Assembly (NCBI GenBank): GCA_041686345.1
Contig: JAWLEA010000170.1
Location: 1-5,959 of the forward strand
Direction of reading: 5' to 3'
DNA from: JAQICJ01 sp041686345
GTDB taxonomy: Bacteria > Myxococcota_A > Polyangia > HGW-17
Length of the DNA stretch: 5,959 nt
This document shows, piece after piece, positions 1-4,530 of this stretch; the stretch's first letter is position 1, and each line of letters starts with the position of its first letter. Under the pieces are notes generated by a model. The model ran no database searches and was not told the origin of the DNA. It saw only the letters and a program-made list of their open reading frames with translations. Position numbers and translations under genes: made by a program.

Positions 1-92
1 CTTTTCTTGATAAAGAAGAACTTGATGGCCACAAAATAATCGAGCAACACCTTAATCTAAAAGGAATATGTAAAAATTGCCGGAAGGATTGA
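1..92 (+). CDS. Fur/PerR-family metalloregulator, C-terminal end (partial)
   Basis: The left edge cuts into a gene whose last 29 codons are visible, read from position 3 to a TGA at 90-92. The tail runs through HKIIEQHLNLKGICKNCRKD. The short strand followed by G-I-C-x-x-C near the C-terminus matches the end of Fur-superfamily repressors (Fur, PerR, Zur), where the CxxC forms half of a structural zinc site. These are cytoplasmic dimeric DNA-binding proteins sensing iron, peroxide or zinc. The DNA-binding and sensory-metal residues lie outside the window, so the subtype cannot be told. PerR or Fur is favoured only because the neighbours are iron and oxygen-stress genes and a Fur-box-like site lies at 5152-5172. 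Its end is 4 bp before mutM, so the two are probably co-transcribed. Confidence 0.72.
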   Translation, partial: FLDKEELDGHKIIEQHLNLKGICKNCRKD

Positions 93-96
93 AACC

Positions 97-918
97 ATGC
101 CGGAACTTCCTGAAGTACAAACTATTATCAACGAACTTTCTCCGATCATTATCGGTAAAAATTTGGTAAAAATAGAAGAATTCAGAAAAAATACTCTAAT
201 CAACCAACAAAACAAATCATCTTTGGGGCAAATCAAATCTATTTTCAGACGGGGAAAATATATAATCATCACTACAGAACTGAAATTGCAAATCATCATT
301 CATCTGCGCATGACCGGAAAATTAATCTACACTGAAAATCCAACTTCCTCTTCTTCCCATATGAGAGCTCATCTGATTTTTTCCGATTACACCAAATTGA
401 TTTTTGATGATGTCAGAACTTTCGGTCAAATAACCATTGCTCCCTTGAATCAAAAAATTAAAAGCCTGGAAATACTTGGAGTGGAACCATTGTCTAATAA
501 CTTCTCTCCTGATTATCTATGGCAACAGTTCAGAAAAAGAAAAGCTCCAATCAAAAACATACTTTTAAATCAAACTATTATCGCCGGACTGGGCAATATT
601 TATGTTAATGAAATTCTTTTTGCATGCAAAATTCATCCCGGTGTCCCCGCTAACAACTTGAACAGAGAACAAATTGGAGCGATTGTATCAAATACCGTCA
701 AAATATTGAAAAAAGCTATTATATACAATGGAACAACAATTTCAGATTACAAAAGAGTTGATAACAAAGGAGGAGAATTTCAAAATTTTCTCAAAATATA
801 TCAAAAAACCAGATGCCCCGAATGTGGAAATACAGTTTCAAGAATAAAACAAGCCGGCAGATCGACTTTTTTTTGCCTTTCTTGCCAAAATAATACCCAA
901 AAGACTTTAAAATCTTAA
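97..918 (+). CDS. mutM: Formamidopyrimidine-DNA glycosylase (Fpg/MutM)
   Basis: Bifunctional base-excision repair enzyme that removes 8-oxoguanine and ring-opened purines and cleaves the abasic site by beta/delta elimination. The 273-residue product is full length for the family. It starts MPELPEV, giving the catalytic N-terminal Pro2 and Glu3 after Met removal. Lys54 in RRGKY corresponds to the conserved catalytic-loop lysine. HLRMTGKL (from 69) and DVRTFG (105-110) supply the Met, Arg and Phe that fill the void left by the flipped base. The helix-two-turn-helix signature AGLGNIYVNE lies at 163-172. The C-terminal zinc finger has Cys240, Cys243, Cys260 and Cys263, with the DNA-contacting Arg255 between them. 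The start is fixed by the MPELPEV motif; its ribosome binding site (GGAAGG, 82-87) lies inside the end of the Fur-family gene. It probably forms an operon with that regulator, fitting a role in oxidative-damage repair. Confidence 0.97.
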   Translation: MPELPEVQTIINELSPIIIGKNLVKIEEFRKNTLINQQNKSSLGQIKSIFRRGKYIIITTELKLQIIIHLRMTGKLIYTENPTSSSSHMRAHLIFSDYTKLIFDDVRTFGQITIAPLNQKIKSLEILGVEPLSNNFSPDYLWQQFRKRKAPIKNILLNQTIIAGLGNIYVNEILFACKIHPGVPANNLNREQIGAIVSNTVKILKKAIIYNGTTISDYKRVDNKGGEFQNFLKIYQKTRCPECGNTVSRIKQAGRSTFFCLSCQNNTQKTLKS

Positions 919-957
919 AATAATGGTTAACCTGATCCTATTAGACAAATTACAACT

Positions 958-987
958 TTGGAACCAGAATATATTCAAAGTTAAAAT
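958..987 (+). promoter_or_regulatory. Candidate promoter for fprA with overlapping AT-rich box
   Basis: In the 96-bp gap between mutM and fprA, TTGGAA (958-963) and TAAAAT (982-987) are separated by 18 bp, a plausible sigma-70-type pair (4/6 and 5/6 matches). TTAAAATTATTTTGG at 981-995 overlaps the -10 and agrees with 11 of 14 specified positions of the PerR box TTATAATnATTATAA, though such matches arise easily in AT-rich DNA. AACTTTG (954-960) and CAAAGTT (976-982) could also pair as a 7-bp hairpin. No T-run follows it, so I do not call a terminator. This is prediction from motif resemblance only. Confidence 0.33.
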
Positions 988-1014
988 TATTTTGGAAACT
1001 AAAAGGATTTTATC

Positions 1015-2184
1015 ATGAAAGCTGTAGAAATTAAAAATGGAATATATTGGGTTGGGGCAATTGACTGGGATCTGAGAAACTTTCATGGATACAAAACCCA
1101 ACGTGGTTCTTCTTACAATTCATACCTGATTATAGACGACAAAATCACTCTGATTGATAATGTAAAAAGTTATTTTTTTAAGGAGCAGTTGCAAAGAATT
1201 TCCACTATTGTCGATCCTGCTAAAATCGACTACATAATCCAAAACCACATAGAAATGGATCACAGTGGTTCTTTACCTCTGATCATGAAGCATTGTCCCA
1301 ATGCTCAGATTTTTGCATCCCCAAAAGGGGTTGAAGGAATTCCGCTTCACTACGGCGATAACCTGAACCTTAAACCGGTAAAATCAGGTTCATCCCTTAA
1401 CTTGGGCAAGCGAACTCTTAATTTTGTACAAACTCCAATGGTGCACTGGCCTGACAATATGGTTTCCTATTGTCCCGAAGAAAAAATTCTTTTTTCCAAT
1501 GACGCCTTCGGTCAACACATCAGTTCTTCAGAAAGATTTGATGATGAATATCCCTTCAATATCACCATGCACGAAGCAGGTAAATATTACGCCAACATAG
1601 TCTTGCCTTACGGAGCAATGGTACAAAAGGCCTTGAAATCAGTTAACCAGCTCGAATTTGAAATAATCTGTCCCAGCCATGGTTTGATGTGGCGTTCACA
1701 TATTTCCGAAATCATTGACCAATATAAAAAATGGAGCAAAAATGAAGTAGTCAACAAAGCTCTGGTCATTTATGATTCCATGTGGGGTTCCACCAGTAAA
1801 ATTGCCGATACTCTTCAGGAAGTTTTTGAAGAAAGCAAATTTTCTATTCGCAAAATGAATCTGCAACATAACCATATTTCAGACATCATGACCGAAGTAC
1901 TGGAAGCCAAAATTATCTGTGTGGGCTCTCCAACCCTCAATAACAACATGATGCCGACGGTCAGTGCCTTTTTAACCTACTTCAAAGGACTCGCTCCCAA
2001 AAACAGAATAGGCCTGGCTTTTGGTTCTTACGGCTGGGGTGGACAAAGCACCGTCCAGGTAGAAAAGGAGTTAAAATCATGCGGTTTTGATCTCCTTGAA
2101 ACCATCAGGCACCAATATGTTCCAACCAGTAGCGATCTTGCAGCCATAAAAACTAAAATAAAAAATCAAATCAAAGAACTTTAA
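1015..2184 (+). CDS. fprA: Flavodiiron protein (rubredoxin:oxygen oxidoreductase type)
   Basis: Cytoplasmic flavodiiron protein that reduces O2 to water, or in some members NO to N2O, using electrons from rubredoxin. The 389-residue protein has the standard two-domain, class A build. The N-terminal metallo-beta-lactamase-like domain (about 1-240) keeps all diiron ligands: His78, Glu80, Asp82 and His83 in NHIEMDHSG, His144 in HWPDNM, Asp163 in FSNDAFG and His222 in CPSHG. The flavodoxin-like domain (about 248-389) has the FMN phosphate loop YDSMWGSTSK (253-262) and the later VGSPTLNNNM and GSYGWGG loops. It stops without an extra rubredoxin or flavin-reductase domain, so a separate electron donor is expected, and a rubredoxin is encoded 1 kb downstream. 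A good ribosome binding site (AAAGGA, 1001-1006) precedes the ATG. O2 versus NO preference cannot be read from sequence. Confidence 0.95.
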   Translation: MKAVEIKNGIYWVGAIDWDLRNFHGYKTQRGSSYNSYLIIDDKITLIDNVKSYFFKEQLQRISTIVDPAKIDYIIQNHIEMDHSGSLPLIMKHCPNAQIFASPKGVEGIPLHYGDNLNLKPVKSGSSLNLGKRTLNFVQTPMVHWPDNMVSYCPEEKILFSNDAFGQHISSSERFDDEYPFNITMHEAGKYYANIVLPYGAMVQKALKSVNQLEFEIICPSHGLMWRSHISEIIDQYKKWSKNEVVNKALVIYDSMWGSTSKIADTLQEVFEESKFSIRKMNLQHNHISDIMTEVLEAKIICVGSPTLNNNMMPTVSAFLTYFKGLAPKNRIGLAFGSYGWGGQSTVQVEKELKSCGFDLLETIRHQYVPTSSDLAAIKTKIKNQIKEL

Positions 2185-2199
2185 CCGACTAGTTCTAAC

Positions 2200-2365
2200 T
2201 AGTTTCCATCCCAAAAAGGAAGGTCATCGTCTGAATGCGGAATTTCACCTCATCTGCTTTGTCGTAACTGCTTGAAATAGTGTCAACTATGTCGGCACAG
2301 TTACTCCGCACATCTGAGGCAAACTTCTCATTCAGTCAAAAGCCCCCATTCTGGGATGGAAACTA
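2200..2365 (+). repeat. Palindromic element A, long form, in the ferritin leader
   Basis: TAGTTTCCATCCCA (2200-2213) is perfectly complementary to TGGGATGGAAACTA (2352-2365), a 14-bp closing stem around a 138-nt interior. The interior folds further: CTGAA (2231-2235) with TTCAG (2331-2335); TGCGGA (2236-2241) with TCCGCA (2305-2310); GTAACTG (2264-2270) with CAGTTAC (2298-2304); and ATAGT (2277-2281) with ACTAT (2286-2290) around a 4-nt loop. CCTCA (2248-2252) can pair with TGAGG (2315-2319), which would cross the TGCGGA stem as a pseudoknot. The 3' arm lies about 30 nt before the ferritin Shine-Dalgarno. The closing arms resemble elements B and C. It could be a leader RNA or a dispersed palindromic repeat; I know of no named family that matches. 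A 10-bp direct repeat CTAACTAGTT (2195-2204 and 2363-2372) overlaps the two ends. Confidence 0.7.
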
Positions 2366-2405
2366 ACTAGTTCCCTAAGTTCACATCTTAAAAAAGGAGT
2401 AACGA

Positions 2406-2912
2406 ATGTTATCAAAATCTTTAGAACAAGCAATTAACGAACAAATCAACAAAGAGCTTTTTTCTGAATATATATACTTTTCAATGGCAGCCTATCTAGC
2501 TTCCATCGGACTTGAAGGAATGGAACATTTTTTCATTGTTCAGGCTCAGGAAGAGCATTTTCATGCCATGAAGATGTATGATTTCATTAATGAAAGAGGC
2601 GGTCGAGTCAAATTGGAGCAAATAGACAAACCCCAATTTGAGTTCAAATCCCCAATAGATATTTTTGAAATCGCTCTCAGTCACGAAAAGTTTATCTCAA
2701 AATCAATAAATGAACTCATGGATCTGGCCATCAAGGAAAACGATCACGCTACTAAAAGTTTCCTCAACTGGTATGTTGATGAACAGGTTGAAGAAGAAGA
2801 CACCATGGACACCATTCTCAACAAATTGAAATTGATCAATGGTCAAGGACAAGGGCTTCTTAACTTGGACAAAGAACTCGGTGCCAGAACCTTTATTCCC
2901 GAGGAAGAATAA
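2406..2912 (+). CDS. ftnA: Ferritin (bacterial non-haem FtnA type)
   Basis: Iron-storage ferritin that oxidises Fe(II) at a diiron ferroxidase centre and stores ferric mineral inside a 24-subunit cytoplasmic shell. The 168-residue length fits bacterial FtnA. All ferroxidase ligands are present at the positions used in Escherichia coli FtnA: Glu17 (INKELFSEY), Glu50 and His53 (QEEHFHAMK), Glu94 (SHEK), with Gln127 and Glu130 in DEQVEEE. No haem-binding Met52 of bacterioferritin is seen (residue 52 is Phe). The start follows a strong AAGGAG (2394-2399) with 6-nt spacing. Palindromic element A occupies most of the 221-bp gap after fprA, and a small winged-helix-like gene follows 23 bp later. In this context it probably limits free Fe(II) during oxygen exposure. 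Confidence 0.96.
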   Translation: MLSKSLEQAINEQINKELFSEYIYFSMAAYLASIGLEGMEHFFIVQAQEEHFHAMKMYDFINERGGRVKLEQIDKPQFEFKSPIDIFEIALSHEKFISKSINELMDLAIKENDHATKSFLNWYVDEQVEEEDTMDTILNKLKLINGQGQGLLNLDKELGARTFIPEEE

Positions 2913-2935
2913 TTTTACTTTGAAAGGTAAATGTT

Positions 2936-3115
2936 ATGGATAATAACAAAGATAAAATTCTCGAAATTTTGAAAGAAAGCGAAAAACCTCTTAAAAAAAG
3001 TGAAATAGCTGAAATGAGTAACCTCGACAAAAAAGAGGTAAATAAATTGATGAATCAACTTAAAAAGGAAGAAACCATAGTTTCCCCCAAACGTTGCTAC
3101 TGGGAGGCTAAATAG
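2936..3115 (+). CDS. Small winged-helix-like protein (59 aa)
   Basis: An ATG at 2936 preceded by AAAGG (2923-2927, 8-nt spacing) opens a 59-codon frame ending at TAG 3113-3115. The product is lysine- and glutamate-rich. Its layout suggests a minimal winged helix: helix 1 KILEILKES (7-15), helix 2 KKSEIAEMSN (20-29), recognition helix DKKEVNKLMNQLKKE (31-45), then a short wing IVSPKRCYWEA (48-58). The KPLKKSEIAEMSNLDKKEVNKLM stretch has the spacing of a helix-turn-helix in small MarR/ArsR-like domains. I do not recognise a named family. It sits 23 bp after ferritin and before rubredoxin on the same strand, so it may be a local DNA-binding regulator of this cluster. That role is inference. One cysteine (54) is present, too few for a metal site on its own. 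Confidence 0.78.
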   Translation: MDNNKDKILEILKESEKPLKKSEIAEMSNLDKKEVNKLMNQLKKEETIVSPKRCYWEAK

Positions 3116-3128
3116 TTCTAAATAGTTC
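3109..3128 (+). repeat. Tandem 10-bp repeat TAAATAGTTC x2, then T10
   Basis: TAAATAGTTC occurs twice head to tail (3109-3118, 3119-3128), the first copy overlapping the stop codon of the small winged-helix-like gene, followed at once by ten T residues (3129-3138). TAGTTCTAAATAGTT here matches TAGTTCTAACTAGTT in front of element A (2190-2204) at 14 of 15 positions, so it looks like part of the 5' flank of element B rather than a chance repeat. The T-run is not preceded by an obvious hairpin, so I do not call a terminator. Confidence 0.6.
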
Positions 3129-3143
3129 TTTTTTTTTTAACTT

Positions 3144-3193
3144 TTTCCATCTCGGAGGCAGAGTTTTCAAACGCGTCTGTTTCGAGATGGGAA
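3144..3193 (+). repeat. Palindromic element B in the rubredoxin leader
   Basis: TTTCCATCTCG (3144-3154) pairs with CGAGATGGGAA (3183-3193) over 11 positions, ten Watson-Crick and one T-G (3146-3191). Inside, CAGA (3159-3162) can pair with TCTG (3176-3179) and GTT with AAC around a 4-nt loop. Compared with element A, two inner pairs change on both sides (C-G to T-A, A-T to G-C), which preserves the stem. The 3' flank AACCAACCAGTTCC (3192-3205) parallels AACTAACTAGTTCC (2361-2374) of element A. The element ends about 25 nt before the AAGGAG (3218-3223) of rubredoxin. It may act as an RNA leader structure or be a member of a repeat family. Confidence 0.68.
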
Positions 3194-3229
3194 CCAACCA
3201 GTTCCAACCCCCCAAAGAAGGAGTATCTT

Positions 3230-3373
3230 ATGCAAAAATATGTATGTGATGTATGTGGCTATATTTACGATCCAGCCGAACACGACAATGTCCCCTTTGC
3301 CGATCTTGACGATGATTATGTCTGCCCCAAGTGCGGTGTAGGCAAAGACATGTTCAGTCCAATTGATGACTAA
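3230..3373 (+). CDS. Rubredoxin, short-loop type
   Basis: Small cytoplasmic Fe(Cys)4 electron carrier, the usual partner of flavodiiron proteins. The 47-residue product has both ligand knuckles, Cys6-x2-Cys9-Gly (CDVCGYIYD) and Cys32-x2-Cys35-Gly (CPKCGVGKD), and the conserved aromatic core. Most rubredoxins are about 52-54 residues; this one lacks roughly seven residues in the loop after YDPAEHDN, as in the short rubredoxin I recall from Desulfovibrio desulfuricans. The aromatic just before the second knuckle, usually Trp (DDWVCP), is Tyr here (DDYVCP). A strong AAGGAG at 3218-3223 sets the start. It is the last gene before the terminator at 3399-3440 and most likely feeds electrons to the flavodiiron protein encoded upstream. 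Confidence 0.95.
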   Translation: MQKYVCDVCGYIYDPAEHDNVPFADLDDDYVCPKCGVGKDMFSPIDD

Positions 3374-3398
3374 TCTCCTTTCCAGATAAAATCATTCC

Positions 3399-3440
3399 AA
3401 GAAGGCTGTGTTACAATTTGCACAGCTTTCTTTTCTTCCT
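3399..3440 (+). terminator. Intrinsic terminator after rubredoxin
   Basis: AAGAAGGCTGTG (3399-3410) pairs with CACAGCTTTCTT (3421-3432) over 12 positions (one G-T), loop of 10 nt, followed by a T-rich tract TTCTTCCTT. It lies 25 bp after the rubredoxin stop and closes the + strand cluster. The rest of the 3374-3524 gap is pyrimidine-rich and shows no further feature. Confidence 0.75.
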
Positions 3441-3524
3441 TCCTCTCTTCTCCAATCCAAAATTCTGCTATCAACCCCTAAGTTTTATTATCCCCTTCTC
3501 TTATAATATTCTTTCTTAATTATT

Positions 3525-4004
3525 TTATCTTTTTACTTGCAAGCTCTTTGCAGGACAAGCTTCAACACACTCAAAACATCTGGCACAACTTTGAGCTTCA
3601 GAGGAATTTTTCTTTTTCTCCAGATAAAGACTGTATTCAGAATTATAACTTGAAACATAACAGGCTTCATCACACTTGCCACATTGAGCACAAATATCTG
3701 GATCCTTTTTTATTTTAAAAAGGCTGAATTTGTTTAAAAATCCACTGATCCAGGAAATTGGACATCCAAATTTATAATATTGAAGCTCCATGGCTTTTTT
3801 CTTATCTGGATTTCTTCTGATCAAGGCTTCCATCAACAATCCCATGGGACACATCCAGCGGCAGAAAATCTTACCAAGAAAGATGCCCAAAACAGAACCA
3901 AAAATAAAAATCCAGAATATCTGGATTTTGAAATAAATAATCAGAAATAAAACAATTACAGAAAAGCCGATTTGTATTTTTTTGCGATTTGAAATTATCT
4001 TCAT
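3525..4004 (-). CDS. Membrane-anchored 4Fe-4S polyferredoxin (NapH/YccM-like)
   Basis: The 159-residue product has two hydrophobic segments at the N-terminus (about 9-25 and 27-46), then FCRWMCPMG (Cys48, Cys52), the C-x3-C-P motif typical of NapH/NosR/YccM/FixG-type membrane iron-sulfur proteins, and a lone CP at 81-82. Two classical ferredoxin clusters follow: CAQCGKCDEAC (105-115) and CARCFECVEACP (140-151). Such proteins move electrons between membrane quinol or ferredoxin pools and a reductase. The partner here is unknown, and no catalytic subunit sits beside it. It is shorter than typical NapH-like proteins (two instead of four or more helices), but the frame is intact. I see no Shine-Dalgarno before the ATG at 4002-4004, so the exact start is uncertain. 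It lies downstream of the CGPC thioredoxin but is separated from it by a terminator, and an 8-bp inverted repeat at 4015-4042 precedes it. Confidence 0.85.
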   Translation of the reverse strand: MKIISNRKKIQIGFSVIVLFLIIYFKIQIFWIFIFGSVLGIFLGKIFCRWMCPMGLLMEALIRRNPDKKKAMELQYYKFGCPISWISGFLNKFSLFKIKKDPDICAQCGKCDEACYVSSYNSEYSLYLEKKKNSSEAQSCARCFECVEACPAKSLQVKR

Positions 4005-4014
4005 GATTTTTTGT

Positions 4015-4042
4015 TTGAACCAATAACAGCAGTCTGGTTCAA
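4015..4042. promoter_or_regulatory. Inverted repeat TTGAACCA-N12-TGGTTCAA, possible operator
   Basis: A perfect 8-bp inverted repeat (4015-4022 and 4035-4042) with a 12-bp spacer lies in the short gap between the CGPC thioredoxin terminator and the start of the polyferredoxin gene. The half-sites are 20 bp apart centre to centre, about two helical turns, which suits a dimeric regulator. It could also fold as a hairpin in the leader. No clear -35/-10 pair was found with it. Confidence 0.4.
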
Positions 4043-4046
4043 TTCT

Positions 4047-4092
4047 CCAAAAACAAAAGGAGCCGAAAAAGGAAAAGATCCTTTCCGGCTCC
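4047..4092 (-). terminator. Intrinsic terminator after the CGPC thioredoxin
   Basis: Read on the minus strand, GGAGCCG and CGGCTCC (4086-4092 and 4059-4065) form a 7-bp GC-rich stem extended by five inner pairs, followed by TTTTGTTTTT (4049-4058). It lies 25 bp after the thioredoxin stop and separates it from the polyferredoxin gene. The + strand has no T-run after the stem, so it acts in one direction. Confidence 0.88.
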
Positions 4093-4117
4093 GAAAGTTG
4101 AAAGTTGATTAAAAAAA

Positions 4118-4435
4118 CTACATTGCTTTTTTCAAGAGTTTTTCATAATCACTTTTTTGGCGGGCACCAATCAAAGACCCCACAGGTTTTCCATTCTTGA
4201 AAACAGCAACAGTAGGGATACTTCTAACCCCATACTTGGTAGCAGTTTTGGGATTGTCCTGAACATCCAGCTTAACAACTTTTGCTTTACCTGAATACTC
4301 TTTCCCCAGTTTTTCAATTGTAGGACCAACCATACGACAAGGACCGCACCAGGGTGCCCAGAAATCAACCAGAACAGGCATTGTGGATTTGAGTACTTCT
4401 TTGTTAAAATTTGCATCAGTTACATTATTAGCCAT
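4118..4435 (-). CDS. trxA: Thioredoxin, classical CGPC
   Basis: Cytoplasmic disulfide reductase of 105 residues, standard thioredoxin length. The active site is WAPWCGPC (26-33, Cys30 and Cys33), with the buried Asp24 before it, the cis-proline loop RSIPT (71-75, Pro74) and the C-terminal glycine pair region around VGSLIGA. A longer reading from 4492 is possible, but MANNVTD at 4435 is chosen because AAAGGAG lies 6-13 nt upstream and the family starts at this point; the extension would also run through palindromic element C. No thioredoxin reductase gene is in the window. It lies 95 bp downstream of the CTPC thioredoxin on the same strand and may share its transcript, although element C stands between them. 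Confidence 0.96.
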   Translation of the reverse strand: MANNVTDANFNKEVLKSTMPVLVDFWAPWCGPCRMVGPTIEKLGKEYSGKAKVVKLDVQDNPKTATKYGVRSIPTVAVFKNGKPVGSLIGARQKSDYEKLLKKAM

Positions 4436-4466
4436 TTTATTACTCCTTTGTAAAAATAGTTCAATT

Positions 4467-4509
4467 GTTCCCATCTCCAAAGTAAAAGTCATCGTCCGGT
4501 GATGGAAAC
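4467..4509 (-). repeat. Palindromic element C in the trxA leader
   Basis: On the minus strand, GTTTCCATC (4509-4501) pairs with GATGGGAAC (4475-4467) over 9 positions including one T-G, at the same place as in element B. Two further C-G/G-C pairs follow after a mismatch. The loop is about 20 nt. The sense 3' arm with its inner flank matches element B at 14 of 15 positions (TTTSGAGATGGGAAC). Read on the + strand, 4467-4498 matches 2202-2233 of element A at 24 of 32 ungapped positions, so the copies share ancestry beyond the arms. It ends about 18 nt before the trxA Shine-Dalgarno. Confidence 0.66.
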
Positions 4510-4530
4510 CAGATAAAAATTAAATAAATT

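Noticed and set aside
907..1101. Open frame of 64 codons on the minus strand across the mutM-fprA gap
   Set aside because: Overlaps the start of fprA and the likely promoter, and has no recognisable product.
2223..2233. GTCATCGTC in element A (2223-2231) and, on the same + strand, in element C (4488-4496), as an antisense RNA contact between the two leaders
   Set aside because: The match is better explained by common descent of the two elements (24 of 32 flanking positions agree) than by selected base pairing between transcripts.
2200..2365. CRISPR-like repeat ends (GTTTCC...GGAAAC) in the palindromic elements
   Set aside because: No regularly spaced array and no cas genes; the copies are hundreds of bases apart, inverted-repeat pairs rather than direct repeats.
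2496..2684. Open frame of 62 codons on the minus strand inside ferritin
   Set aside because: Antisense shadow of a fully conserved ferritin gene.
4436..4492. Longer trxA start at 4492 (19 extra residues)
   Set aside because: The extension passes through palindromic element C and the Shine-Dalgarno, and has no family support; MANNVTD at 4435 has a strong ribosome binding site.
2200..4509. Integron attC sites, given variable-length palindromes between genes
   Set aside because: The expected RYYYAAC and GTTRRRY core sites are not present at the ends, and the genes face both directions with no integrase.
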